This document shows, in pieces, positions 8,574 to 19,716 of a stretch of DNA of 64,000 bases. The stretch comes from Streptococcus macedonicus ACA-DC 198 (GTDB lineage: Bacteria; Bacillota; Bacilli; Lactobacillales; Streptococcaceae). The notes beneath the pieces are model-generated. The model ran no database searches. It was not told the DNA's origin and was given only the letters and a program-made list of their open reading frames with translations. A program made the position numbers and the translations under genes. The stretch lies in contig HE613569.1 in NCBI GenBank assembly GCA_000283635.1, positions 2,009,501 through 2,073,500 of the forward strand, read 5' to 3'. The stretch's first letter is position 1. Every line of letters begins with the position of its first letter.

Positions 8574-9818
8574 TTATTCATTTTCTGAATCAAAAACTTG
8601 CTCTACATTGTCATGAATATCTTCTTTGATTTCTTTTGTTTCAACAACTGACTCTTCACCTAGTTGTTGATATTCTACTCTGTCTTCCTTGGTAAATTTC
8701 TTATCATTGTCATATTTTTTAGAAATCAGTGAAATCATTCGACGACGCAAATGTTTTTCGTCTTGGACATTGCTCTTTCCACGAATCCAAGCTTGCAATA
8801 AAACAACCAACATAACCATGCCAATGTAACCAAGAACTGGATACATAATAGAAACGAGTTGTTTGAAACCAAGAAATGACAAGACATACCCGCTAACAAC
8901 AAAAATAATTAAGTAACGCTTGAACTGACTACCACCTTGACTTTCAGAAAAACGTTTAGCTAGTGAGTAGTACAAACTGAAAGCCGTATTGAAGATAAGT
9001 CCAAACACCACAAGTGCGTAAGCTAGGGCGAACCAGGGATGGATCTCATTGGCAAGAACTAGTATTGGAATGTCTGCTGAAGCAATCTTTCCAACATTTA
9101 CAAATAAGACAAGTGATGTTACAGCGATAATAAGGCCAACAATTGCACCACCAAGAGTACCAGCTTTTTCAGCCACGCCAATACGAATAATTGAGCCACC
9201 AAGAACAAAAGCCATAGAAACACCAGTCATTACACACAAAGCAAAGTAGTTTAATACAGACACCCAAATATTTGGCATGTTTGTCGGAAGTGTCTTAGCC
9301 ACTGCATTCAATTGAGTAAAATCAAATGATTGTCCGATAAGCGTATGACCAGCAATATTCAGCACCATGATAATAACAATCGGCGTAAAAATCCCGATAA
9401 TCTGAGTAATTTTTTCAAAATCAAGAAAACTGACAAAAATAACAAGGAGAGCACAGATTAAAGCTCCTAACCAAGTCGGTAATCCAAATTGTTGATTAAG
9501 GTTAGACCCCGCTCCTGCTATCATGACAAAACCAATGACGTAACAAGAAATAATCAAGGCAATGTCAAGTACACGATTTGTAAATGGGTGAGCGATTTTA
9601 GAAAGAACTTCTGAGTGGTCATTTGAGCGATAATAACTACCAAGCGTTATAATGATACGTCCAAAAATCGCATTCAAAATCCCCAAAACAATAACGCCAA
9701 TCATTCCCCAAACACCAAATCCCACAAAATATTGTATCAAATCCTGTCCTGAAGAAAGCCCAGCACCAACAATAATACCAACATAAGCCAATGCAATTGA
9801 TAAAATTCGTTTAACCAT
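8574..9818 (-). CDS. YkvI family membrane protein (APC/NSS superfamily)
   Basis: 414 residues, about ten to eleven membrane segments. The first helix reads LSIALAYVGIIVGAGLSSGQDLIQYF, where GAGLSSGQ resembles the sodium/substrate-site helix of LeuT-fold carriers. A hydrophilic acidic tail follows the last helix (from about residue 335), ending in VFDSENE. B. subtilis YkvI is the closest named relative; the substrate is unknown. I start at 9818 because AAAGGAGGAAAA precedes that ATG; the frame extends upstream to 9947 without a ribosome site and would add a non-membrane leader. Confidence 0.8.
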   Translation of the reverse strand: MVKRILSIALAYVGIIVGAGLSSGQDLIQYFVGFGVWGMIGVIVLGILNAIFGRIIITLGSYYRSNDHSEVLSKIAHPFTNRVLDIALIISCYVIGFVMIAGAGSNLNQQFGLPTWLGALICALLVIFVSFLDFEKITQIIGIFTPIVIIMVLNIAGHTLIGQSFDFTQLNAVAKTLPTNMPNIWVSVLNYFALCVMTGVSMAFVLGGSIIRIGVAEKAGTLGGAIVGLIIAVTSLVLFVNVGKIASADIPILVLANEIHPWFALAYALVVFGLIFNTAFSLYYSLAKRFSESQGGSQFKRYLIIFVVSGYVLSFLGFKQLVSIMYPVLGYIGMVMLVVLLQAWIRGKSNVQDEKHLRRRMISLISKKYDNDKKFTKEDRVEYQQLGEESVVETKEIKEDIHDNVEQVFDSENE

Positions 9819-9984
9819 TTTTCCTCCTTTTAAATCAGGTAACATTAATAGCTTATCAAAACCAGATTGAACAAACATTACTTTTGTAACACAGAAATAA
9901 CAATTATTGTTTTTTGATGAATTATTTCTTAGCTTTATTTTCCACAAAAAACTCTAAGCAGGTTTCACCTGCTAACTCATGACA

Positions 9985-10176
9985 GAAAAAGAATCACCGA
10001 CTATAATTAAGGTGAACAATACAAATCCGTGGTGTTTAATAGGGCTTTGCCTAGCCTGTACGAAAAACTGGATGAACAAGGGTCGTGAGATAACTCGAAT
10101 ACGTCTTGAACGTGAAAATAAAATTACTATCAACCTCTTGTTCTATTATTTAATGATAGAATCGGAGGTTTTTATT
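9985..10176 (+). ncRNA. Candidate IS110 bridge-RNA region (5' non-coding end)
   Basis: IS110-group elements carry a structured RNA in the non-coding end next to the recombinase start, which guides target and donor recognition (shown for IS621). Here about 190 bases without a credible gene precede the recombinase ATG at 10177. They include AGGGCTTTGCCT-AGCC, which can self-pair, and TTCTATTATTTAATGATAGAA, a hairpin just before GGAGG. The position and length fit; the fold and guide loops were not determined. An ATG-initiated frame at 9979 runs through it but lacks an SD and family similarity. Confidence 0.4.
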
Positions 10177-11337
10177 ATGGAAGTTATGATTGAAACATGC
10201 TGTGGTATTGATGTTCATCAAAAGTCTATTGTCTGCTGTATCTTAGATGGTCCACTAGACACTAACAAGCCTAAGAAGATTCAAAAGAAATTCGGAACAA
10301 CAACTGTGGCACTTCAAAAGGCTTTAGCTTGGTTAAAAGAAAATCATGTAACTCACGTCTTCTTTGAAAGTACCGGTCAATATTGGTTGCCACTTTTCAA
10401 TATTTTTTTCAGATTTAGTACTTTTACTCGCCAATCCCCAACACACCAAAAATGTTCCTGGACATAAAACTGATATGAAAGATGCGGAATGGATTGCACA
10501 ACTTGGAAGATGTGGACTTATCGAACCTTCTTACATACCGAGTCCTAAAGTAATGCAATTACGTTTATTAACTCATCGACTACGGTCTTACAAACAACGC
10601 CAAACCCAAGTTAAAAACGAAATTCATAATCATTTACAACATGCTAATATTAAATTAACGAGCCATCTTTCAGATGTTTTCTCTAAAACAGGACAATCTC
10701 TTTTAACTCTTTTCATCAATGGAGAAGCTATGGATTCTGAAAGTGTAGCTTCTTGTATTCATAGACGTATAAAAGCTAGTCCAGAAGAGTTAGGGGAAGC
10801 TATGAATGGAAAGTTATCACTAGAAGACCGTTTTCTTATTAGCCAAAGTTTAGAAGAATATCAAATGTATCAAAATCTAATTGAAACATTAGAGAGTGAA
10901 ATCAAGGATTATATTAAAAAGGAGTTTCCCTGAAAAATACAGAATACTTCAGAGTATTCCGGGATTAATGAAAACTGTGCAACTACTGTTTTGCAGAAAT
11001 TGGACCTAATGTTCAAGCATTAAAATCAGATGGACATTTAGCATCTTGGGCTGGATTAGGTCCGGGTTCGTCTGAAAGCGCAGGAATTAAAAAATCATCT
11101 CATATTACTCAAGGAAATCGCTATCTCAAACATGCTCTAACAATGTCGGGATTGATTGCGGCACACTCTAAAGATACGACTTTTTCATCACCTTACTATA
11201 GAATTTCCCAAAGAGGAAGTAAGATGAAAGCGGTAATTGTATGTGTACATAAGATTCTCAGGATTATTTATAAACTACTCGCTACTCACCAATCTTACCA
11301 AAATGAAAAGGTGTTAGAACCGAGGCAACAGTTCTAA
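10177..11337 (+). pseudogene. IS110-family transposase (recombinase), frameshifted
   Basis: The N-terminal RuvC-like DEDD domain starts MEVMIETCCGIDVHQKSIVCC (first catalytic Asp in GIDVHQKS) and continues HVFFESTGQYWLPLF. A T7 run at 10403-10409 (T6 would keep frame) shifts reading to GHKTDMKDAEWIAQLGRCGLI and a long helical middle to 10933. A CCC at about 10929-10931 (CC expected) causes the next stop. A further shift near 10996 is needed to reach the C-terminal Transposase_20 domain (ASWAGLGPGSSESAGIKK, holding the conserved Ser region, then QGNRYLKHALTMSGLIAA). Three lesions make it inactive. Confidence 0.9.
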
Positions 11338-11348
11338 CACCTATTTTT
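11309..11348. terminator. Bidirectional terminator between IS110 remnant and purA
   Basis: A 12-base perfect inverted repeat, AGGTGTTAGAAC (11309-11320) and GTTCTAACACCT (11331-11342), with ATTTTT on the plus side and TTTTCATTTT on the minus side. It can end both the IS transcript and convergent purA. Confidence 0.85.
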
Positions 11349-11399
11349 GCGCTTTTTAAGCCGTTTTTTTTAGCATTATATATTGAATAATTTGTAAAC

Positions 11400-13187
<1,788 letters not shown>

Positions 13188-15440
13188 ATGAAATTGAATG
13201 GATTATTACAAAAATCACCCGCGACTCTCCCTATCCTTCAAGCAACTTTTGGCTTAGAAAGAGAGAGCCTTCGCATTAGTAAAACAAATCACAGAGTTGC
13301 CCAAACTAAGCACCCTAAATGTTTGGGAAGTCGCTCATTTCACCCTTACATTCAGACGGATTACAGCGAGCCACAGGTGGAGTTAATCACTCCGATTGCC
13401 AACTCTACCAGTGAAGCCCTACGTTTTCTTGGGGCTATCACAGATGTCATTGGGCGCTCAATCAACAAAGATGAGTACCTTTGGCCTTTGTCAATGCCAC
13501 CGAAACTATCGGCAGATGAGATTGCTATTGCCAGTCTAGAAGATGACTGGGAATGCCAATATCGTGACCATTTGGCCAAAGTGTACGGCAAGATGCTTCA
13601 ATCCATGTCTGGAATTCACTACAACATGGAGCTTGGGGCTGACCTTGTGACTGCTCTTTTTGAAGAAAGTGACTATACCTCTCTAATCGCCTTTAAAAAC
13701 AACCTCTACCTCAAATTAGCTCAAAACTTCCTACGTTTTCGTTGGTTATTGACTTATTTGTATGGGGCTTCGCCAATAGCAGAGCAGGGATTTCTTGACA
13801 AACCACTTGAAAAGCCTGTTCGCTCACTCCGCAATAGTCACCTTGGCTATGTTAATCATGACGACATTCAAGTATCCTACCAAAGCCTTGAACGTTATAT
13901 TTCTGACATTGAACATTATGTCAATTCTGGTCAGCTCATTGCTGAAAAAGAATTTTACTCAGCTGTCCGACTTCGTGGCAGCAAACACAATCGCGATTAT
14001 TTAGAAAAAGGCATTACGTACCTTGAGTTTCGTTGTTTTGATATCAATCCTTTTGACAATCGCGGTATCACCCAAGAGACACTTGATACGGTGCACCTTT
14101 TCGCCTTGGCACTTCTTTGGTTAGATGATAGCTTTGCTATTGACCAAGATATTGCTGACGCAAAAGCGCTTAATGACCGCATCGCTCTTAGCCACCCGCT
14201 TGAGAAATTGCCACAAGAAGCACCTGATGACCTTATCCTTTCTGCCATGCAAGCAGTCGTTGAACACTTTGATTTGCCAGAGCATTATCACACCCTACTC
14301 GAAAATGTTAAAGCACAGATTGAACGCCCTGAATTGACCATTGGTGGACGTTTAGTGACAGAAATTGACCACCTCTCTTTGGAAACATTTGGGCAAGAAA
14401 AAGGACAAGCCTATCACGACTATGCTTGGCACGCTCATTACGCCCTCAAAGGCTATGAGAATATGGAACTTTCCACTCAATTATTGATTTTTGATGCCAT
14501 TCAAAAAGGAGTAAACGTTAATATTCTTGATGAAAATGACCAGTTTCTCAAACTTTGGCATGGTGACCATGTTGAATACGTCAAAAATGCCAATATGACT
14601 GCCAAAGATAATTACATTACACCACTTGTCATGGAAAATAAAGTAGTCACGAAGAAATTACTAGCGCAAGCAGGCTTCCCGGTCCCAGCTGGACAAGAAT
14701 TCGCCGACAAAGATACCGCGCTCCGCTATTTTTCACAAGTCAAAGACAAGGCTATCGTTGTCAAACCAAAATCGACTAACTACGGACTAGGTATCTCAAT
14801 TTTCAAAGAACCTGCTGACCTTGCTTCTTACCAAAGCGCTCTAGACATTGCCTTTGCTGAAGATGACACGATTTTAGTTGAAGAATTTATCTCTGGAACT
14901 GAATATCGCTTCTTCGTTCTTGATGGTAAATGCGAAGCGGTGCTTCTGCGAATTGCTGCTAACGTGGTTGGTGATGGTACACACACGATTGCGGAATTGG
15001 TTGACCTTAAAAATCAAAATCCACTCCGCGGCTACAATCACCGTTCACCACTTGAAATCATTGAACTAGGCGATATTGAACGCCTCATGTTAGAGCAACA
15101 AGGATATACACCAGATGACATTCTCCCTGAAGGTGTCAAGGTTGATTTACGCCGTAACTCTAACATTTCAACTGGCGGTGATTCAATTGACGTTACCGAA
15201 ACCATGAACAAATCTTATCAACAACTAGCAGCTCAAATGGCTAGCGCTATCGGTGCTTGGGTTTGTGGGGTAGATTTGATTATTCCTGACGAAAATCTCA
15301 ATGCTAGTAAAGAAGAGCCAAACTGCTCGTGTATCGAGCTGAATTTCAATCCAGCAATGTACATGCATACTTATTGCCACGCAGGAAAAGGACAAGCATT
15401 GACACCAAAAATCCTAGCAAAACTCTTCCCAGAAATCTAA
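13188..15440 (+). CDS. gshF: Bifunctional glutamate-cysteine ligase / glutathione synthetase
   Basis: 750 residues. The N-terminal half (1-~470) is a gamma-glutamylcysteine ligase: FGLERESLRIS, HPYIQTDYSEPQVELITP, MSGIHYNMELG, and YLEFRCFDINPFD. The C-terminal half is an ATP-grasp domain giving glutathione from gamma-Glu-Cys and glycine: MENKVVTKKLLAQAGFPVPAG, IVVKPKSTNYGLGIS, ILVEEFISGTEYRFFVLDGK, DLRRNSNISTGGDSIDVT, and the metal-binding ELNFNPAMYMH. The fusion is typical of streptococci. SD GAGGAGATT precedes ATG 13188. It supplies thiol protection, alongside PerR, Spx and HslO in this window. Confidence 0.97.
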   Translation: MKLNGLLQKSPATLPILQATFGLERESLRISKTNHRVAQTKHPKCLGSRSFHPYIQTDYSEPQVELITPIANSTSEALRFLGAITDVIGRSINKDEYLWPLSMPPKLSADEIAIASLEDDWECQYRDHLAKVYGKMLQSMSGIHYNMELGADLVTALFEESDYTSLIAFKNNLYLKLAQNFLRFRWLLTYLYGASPIAEQGFLDKPLEKPVRSLRNSHLGYVNHDDIQVSYQSLERYISDIEHYVNSGQLIAEKEFYSAVRLRGSKHNRDYLEKGITYLEFRCFDINPFDNRGITQETLDTVHLFALALLWLDDSFAIDQDIADAKALNDRIALSHPLEKLPQEAPDDLILSAMQAVVEHFDLPEHYHTLLENVKAQIERPELTIGGRLVTEIDHLSLETFGQEKGQAYHDYAWHAHYALKGYENMELSTQLLIFDAIQKGVNVNILDENDQFLKLWHGDHVEYVKNANMTAKDNYITPLVMENKVVTKKLLAQAGFPVPAGQEFADKDTALRYFSQVKDKAIVVKPKSTNYGLGISIFKEPADLASYQSALDIAFAEDDTILVEEFISGTEYRFFVLDGKCEAVLLRIAANVVGDGTHTIAELVDLKNQNPLRGYNHRSPLEIIELGDIERLMLEQQGYTPDDILPEGVKVDLRRNSNISTGGDSIDVTETMNKSYQQLAAQMASAIGAWVCGVDLIIPDENLNASKEEPNCSCIELNFNPAMYMHTYCHAGKGQALTPKILAKLFPEI

Positions 15441-15562
15441 AAAAATTTTTGTCACACCTGTAAACAAAAAATCTGTCTCAAAGTACAGTCATTACTTGTC
15501 ATCAAACACCATTTTGCGATAAAATAAATACAAAATTAGATAGAAATGGACTGACTAACATT

Positions 15563-16390
15563 ATGCCACGTTATGGTAGACCTCCAAGAGGTGGAAACGG
15601 TATTTTCACCGCTATTATCGGAGTTATTATTCTTATTGCTTTGCTTGAGAGCCTTTTAGAAATCATTTTACCTATTATTCTTATTGCAGGGGGTGGGTAT
15701 GGTGTTTATTATTTGGCAACCAAGCAGACACGACTTGAAAAAGTCAATACCGAACAACGTTTACAAGATTTAAAAGATAGTATTAGACTGGCTGACCGCC
15801 AAGTTAAACTTTTGGATAATTACCTTGATGAAAAAGATTACACGCAATATGTTGTCGTTGCGCGCCAACTATTGCCCAAAATCCGCAACATCAAAACTGA
15901 AGTCACTGACTTAAAATCCAAAATGGACCTCAAAATCTCTAAACGTATCCTTCAGAAAGCAGAGAGTGTCGAGAAAGATATCTTGTTGCAACTGGAAAAA
16001 TTGGACGTTTCACCAACAACACCGCAAGCTTCAGGTGAAGAAAAAGAATTGCTTCAATACGCTCCCGAGTTGACCAAGCTTTACAACAACATTCAAAAAG
16101 ACCACTTAACCATTCTGGAAAAGATTGAAAATGCGGATAACAAGGAAGAATTAACCGCCCTTCACGAAGCAGACATGGAACGTTTTCGAGATATTTTAGA
16201 GGGCTATCTCAAAATCAAAAAATCGCCAAAAGATTATTACAATGCCGAGGAACGTTTGGCACAAGCCAAAACAGCTATGGAAAAATTTGACTTGGCATTA
16301 GACGAAACCTTGAGAAAACTGAACGAAAGTGATTTAAAAGACTTTGATATTAGCCTTCGTATGATGGCTGACGATGACACAAACTTATAA
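15563..16390 (+). CDS. XpaC-like membrane-anchored protein (5-bromo-4-chloroindolyl phosphate hydrolysis family)
   Basis: 275 residues. A basic glycine-rich start (MPRYGRPPRGGNG) is followed by a double hydrophobic segment (residues 13-52) and then a long charged, mostly helical region rich in coiled coil. This matches XpaC-family proteins, which are usually encoded beside TelA as here. Function is uncertain: the name comes from a colony-colour phenotype, and the pair is associated with envelope stress or toxic-anion resistance. The Shine-Dalgarno is weak (AGAAATGGA, 20 bases away). The next gene starts 29 bases after its stop. Confidence 0.8.
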   Translation: MPRYGRPPRGGNGIFTAIIGVIILIALLESLLEIILPIILIAGGGYGVYYLATKQTRLEKVNTEQRLQDLKDSIRLADRQVKLLDNYLDEKDYTQYVVVARQLLPKIRNIKTEVTDLKSKMDLKISKRILQKAESVEKDILLQLEKLDVSPTTPQASGEEKELLQYAPELTKLYNNIQKDHLTILEKIENADNKEELTALHEADMERFRDILEGYLKIKKSPKDYYNAEERLAQAKTAMEKFDLALDETLRKLNESDLKDFDISLRMMADDDTNL

Positions 16391-16419
16391 TGTTGCCTTG
16401 CACATAAAGGAGAATTCTA

Positions 16420-17694
16420 ATGGCTGATACTTTCAACTTTGATATTGATAAAATCGCTGAAAATGCGATTACAAAAACAGATAAAACAACTGAAATTATT
16501 GTTTCAAGCGACACCAGCTCAACAGGACAAGTCTCATTCTACGACAAATTGTCACCTGAACAACAATCAGCAATTACAGCTAAAGCACCTGCTTTGGTTG
16601 ATAATTTCGTTGCTGACCAAAATGCTCTTCTTGATTTTGGAACATCAGCTGTTGAGGAAGTCAACACGACTGTCAATCGCATTTTGTCAGAGCAAAAGAA
16701 ACTTGAAATTCCTCAAGTAGATGAATTGCTCAAAAACACCAACCGCGAACTAAATGGCTTTATCGCAAAATACAAAGACGCTAAACCTGCTGAGCTTGAA
16801 AAGAAACCAAATTTCTTGCAAAAATTTTTCAAACAAGGTAAAGACACTTTGCAAGAATTCTATTTTGATTCGCAAAATATTGAACAAAAAATGGATGGCA
16901 TGGCTGCCGCTGTTGTCAAACAAGAAGAAACCTTAGCACGTAACATTGTCTCTGCTGAAATGCTTATTGAGGACAATAACAAATCTATCGAAAATCTTGT
17001 CGGTGTCATTGCTTTCATCGAAGCCGCTCAAACCGAAGGTGCCAACCGTGCTAGCCAACTGCAAAACGAAATTGCTACGCTTGATAGTGCAACGCCTGAA
17101 TACCAAACAAAATCAGACGAATTGGCACGCATGACCGAAGTTATCAATACATTGGAACAACAACACACCGAATATCTCAGTCGCCTTTATGTCGCTTGGA
17201 CAACAACGCCACAAATGCGCAACATGGTTAAAGTGTCATCAGATATGCGTCAAAAACTTGGTATGCTACGTCGCAACACCATTCCGACAATGAAATTGTC
17301 AATTGCCCAACTCGGTATTCTACAACAATCGGTCAAATCTGGCGTAACTGCTGATGCTATTGTCAATGCTAATAACGCTGCACTTCAAATGCTTGCTGAG
17401 ACAAGCAAAGAAGCCATTCCAATGCTCGAACGCACAGCACAAAGCCCAACCGTTTCAATCCAATCCGTGACCGCACTTGCTGAAAGCCTCGTCGAACAAA
17501 ATAACGGCATTATTGCTGCAATCGACAACGGTCGAAAACAGCGTGCTCAACTCGAAGCAGCCGTTGTCAAATCTGCTGAGACAATCAACGATTCTGTTAA
17601 AATTCGTGACCAAAAAATCGTTGAAGCTCTCCTCAACGACGGTAAAGAAAGCCAAGAAAAGGTTGAGAAAACAAACGTTACAGAAGAAAATTAA
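16420..17694 (+). CDS. telA: TelA family protein (toxic anion resistance)
   Basis: 424 residues, soluble and largely helical. Family features are KLSPEQQSAITAKAPALVDNFVADQNALLDFGTSAVEEVN near residue 43, the central VAFIEAA and RLYVAWTTTPQMRNMVKVSSDMRQKLGMLRRNTIPTMKLSIAQLGILQQS. TelA proteins were named for tellurite resistance but are widespread without tellurite exposure. SD AAAGGAGAATT is good. It is in an apparent two-gene operon with the XpaC-like gene and ends at a terminator. Confidence 0.88.
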   Translation: MADTFNFDIDKIAENAITKTDKTTEIIVSSDTSSTGQVSFYDKLSPEQQSAITAKAPALVDNFVADQNALLDFGTSAVEEVNTTVNRILSEQKKLEIPQVDELLKNTNRELNGFIAKYKDAKPAELEKKPNFLQKFFKQGKDTLQEFYFDSQNIEQKMDGMAAAVVKQEETLARNIVSAEMLIEDNNKSIENLVGVIAFIEAAQTEGANRASQLQNEIATLDSATPEYQTKSDELARMTEVINTLEQQHTEYLSRLYVAWTTTPQMRNMVKVSSDMRQKLGMLRRNTIPTMKLSIAQLGILQQSVKSGVTADAIVNANNAALQMLAETSKEAIPMLERTAQSPTVSIQSVTALAESLVEQNNGIIAAIDNGRKQRAQLEAAVVKSAETINDSVKIRDQKIVEALLNDGKESQEKVEKTNVTEEN

Positions 17695-17696
17695 AC

Positions 17697-17727
17697 TAAA
17701 AAAGCGAATTTCTCCTCGCTTTTTTAT
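17697..17727 (+). terminator. Terminator after telA
   Basis: AAAAAGCGA pairs with TCGCTTTTTT around a short loop, directly after the telA stop. Confidence 0.8.
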
Positions 17728-17790
17728 CTTCTCATTTTTATTTGATGATTACGCTTTACAGCTCACAAACTAGCCCATCAAATTTACTTT

Positions 17791-17799
17791 GTGTTATAA
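17791..17799 (+). promoter_or_regulatory. Extended -10 of hslO placed for a leaderless start
   Basis: TGTTATAAT with TATAAT at 17795-17800, then six bases (GTTCTT, one base uncertainty in registering) and ATG 17807. The +1 would be the start codon itself. There is no ribosome site between. This is the same arrangement as polA and ruvB. Confidence 0.65.
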
Positions 17800-17806
17800 T
17801 GTTCTT

Positions 17807-18673
17807 ATGGATAAACTTATAAAATCAATTTCAAAATCTGGTTCTTTCCGTGCTTATGTACTTGATAGCACTGAAACAGTTAGAACTGCACAAGAAAAAC
17901 ATCAAACACTTTCTAGCTCTACTGTTGCCCTAGGTAGAACACTTATTGCCAATCAAATCCTAGCTGCTAATCAGAAAGGGGACAGCAAAGTAACCATCAA
18001 AGTTATTGGTAATAGCTCACTTGGTCACATTATCTCTGTGGCTGATACTAAAGGACATGTCAAGGGCTACATTCAAAATACTGGCGTTGATGTTAAGAAA
18101 ACCGCTACTGGAGAAGTCATTGTTGGACCGCTCATGGGTGCTGGTCAATTCGTTGTCATCACAGACTACGGTACAGGTAACCCTTACACTTCTTCAACAC
18201 CACTTGTCTCAGGTGAAATTGGTGAAGATTTAGCTTTTTATTTGACTGAATCTGAACAAACACCTTCTGCCGTTGGACTTAACGTTCTTCTTGACGACAA
18301 TGACAAGGTCGAAGTCGCTGGTGGCTTTATGTTGCAAGTCCTTCCAGGTGCTTCTGAAGAAGAAATCAACCGCTATGAAAAACGTATCCAAAAAATGCCT
18401 GCCATTTCAAAACTTTTGGAATCTGACGACCACGTTGAAGCTCTTTTAAAAGCAATCTATGGCGAGGATGAGTACAAAGTCCTTGCTGAAGAAGAAATCG
18501 GCTTTAATTGTGACTGTTCACGTGAACGTTTTGAAGCTGCTCTTGTCACTCTTGGTAAAGACGAACTTACAGCCATGAAAGACGAAGACCACGGTGCCGA
18601 AATCACTTGCCAATTCTGTGGTAAAACTTACAACTTCACCGAAAACGACTTGGAGGGATTAATCAATGACTAA
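17807..18673 (+). CDS. hslO: Redox-regulated chaperonin Hsp33
   Basis: 288 residues from ATG 17807. Hsp33 is a holdase chaperone activated when its zinc-binding cysteines oxidise. The N-terminal domain starts [25 protein letters not shown] and includes [22 protein letters not shown] and [16 protein letters not shown]. The C-terminal redox switch has CDCSRERF near residue 235 and CQFCGKTY near 267, giving the four zinc cysteines. An earlier in-frame TTG (17789) is possible but lies inside the -10. It overlaps dusB by eight bases, so translation is probably coupled. Confidence 0.95.
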   Translation: MDKLIKSISKSGSFRAYVLDSTETVRTAQEKHQTLSSSTVALGRTLIANQILAANQKGDSKVTIKVIGNSSLGHIISVADTKGHVKGYIQNTGVDVKKTATGEVIVGPLMGAGQFVVITDYGTGNPYTSSTPLVSGEIGEDLAFYLTESEQTPSAVGLNVLLDDNDKVEVAGGFMLQVLPGASEEEINRYEKRIQKMPAISKLLESDDHVEALLKAIYGEDEYKVLAEEEIGFNCDCSRERFEAALVTLGKDELTAMKDEDHGAEITCQFCGKTYNFTENDLEGLIND

Positions 18674-19643
18674 ACTCAGTTCATCATTTATGATTGGTAA
18701 TGTTGAAATTCCTCACCGTACGGTGCTAGCACCCATGGCAGGAGTGACGAATTCTGCCTTTCGTACGATTGCAAAAGAATTTGGAGCTGGCTTAGTTGTC
18801 ATGGAGATGATCTCTGAAAAAGGTCTCCTCTACAATAACGAAAAAACTCTTCACATGCTTCACATTGATGAAAATGAGCATCCAATGTCAATCCAATTAT
18901 TTGGTGGTGATGCAGACGGACTTAAACGCGCAGCTGAATTCATCCAAGAAAATACCAAGGCTGACATCGTTGACATCAATATGGGCTGCCCTGTGAATAA
19001 GGTTGTCAAAAATGAAGCAGGCGCAAAATGGCTCACAGACCCTGATAAGATTTATCACATTATCAATGAAGTTACTTCTGTTCTCGATATTCCATTGACT
19101 GTCAAAATGCGTACTGGCTGGTCAGATAGTGAGCTCGCCGTTGAAAATGCACTTGCTGCCGAATCAGCTGGTGTGTCTGCCCTTGCTATGCATGGACGTA
19201 CCCGTGAGCAAATGTACACTGGAACATGTGACCACGAGACACTTGCTCGTGTTTCAAAAGCCATTACCAAAATTCCATTTATTGGAAACGGTGATGTGCG
19301 CAGCGTCCACGATGCTAAATACATGATTGAAAAAATCGGTGTTGATGCCGTTATGGTTGGACGCGCAGCCATGAACAATCCATACATCTTCACCCAAATC
19401 AATCATTACTTTGAAACAGGCGAAGAACTGCCAGACCTTCCATTTGTCAAAAAATTGGACATCGCAGAAGATCACCTCAAACGTCTCATCGACCTCAAAG
19501 GTGAAAAAATCGCTGTCCGTGAATTCCGCGGCCTAGCCCCACACTACCTCCGTGGTACCGCTGGCGCTGCTAAAATCCGTGGAGCCGTCTCACGCGCAGA
19601 AACCATCGACGAAGTCAAAGAAATCTTTAACAGCTTACGATGA
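18666..19643 (+). CDS. dusB: tRNA-dihydrouridine synthase (DusB-type)
   Basis: 325 residues. It reduces uridines in tRNA D-loops with FMN. Motifs: [31 protein letters not shown] at the N-terminus, [22 protein letters not shown] holding the catalytic Cys, [20 protein letters not shown], and [23 protein letters not shown] of the phosphate-binding barrel end. The SD lies inside hslO (CTTGGAGGGATT). In an operon with hslO. Confidence 0.95.
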   Translation: MTKLSSSFMIGNVEIPHRTVLAPMAGVTNSAFRTIAKEFGAGLVVMEMISEKGLLYNNEKTLHMLHIDENEHPMSIQLFGGDADGLKRAAEFIQENTKADIVDINMGCPVNKVVKNEAGAKWLTDPDKIYHIINEVTSVLDIPLTVKMRTGWSDSELAVENALAAESAGVSALAMHGRTREQMYTGTCDHETLARVSKAITKIPFIGNGDVRSVHDAKYMIEKIGVDAVMVGRAAMNNPYIFTQINHYFETGEELPDLPFVKKLDIAEDHLKRLIDLKGEKIAVREFRGLAPHYLRGTAGAAKIRGAVSRAETIDEVKEIFNSLR

Positions 19644-19671
19644 TTGGGAAATTTCACCGACAACAAACCCA

Positions 19672-19711
19672 AAAACAGCTGCTAAGTTTAACTTAGCAGC
19701 TGTTTTTATTT
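19672..19711. terminator. Bidirectional terminator between dusB and clpC
   Basis: A near-perfect 17-base inverted repeat (AAAACAGCTGCTAAGTT and its complement) with T-rich flanks on the plus strand and A-rich on the minus side, serving both convergent genes. Confidence 0.9.
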
Positions 19712-19716
19712 TATTA

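Larger units (their letters stand above)
9975..11345 (+). mobile_element. IS110-family insertion sequence, decayed (ends approximate)
   Basis: The element comprises a non-coding 5' part of about 200 bases and an IS110-type DEDD recombinase gene with several frameshifts. IS110 elements lack terminal inverted repeats, so the ends cannot be placed from this copy alone; I set the left end after the ykvI-like promoter zone and the right end near the bidirectional terminator. It lies between two outward-facing minus-strand genes and does not interrupt either. Confidence 0.7.

Noticed and set aside
9979..10176. In-frame N-terminal extension of the IS110 transposase from 9979
   Set aside because: The family start is at 10177 with GGAGG upstream; the extension overlaps the non-coding IS end.
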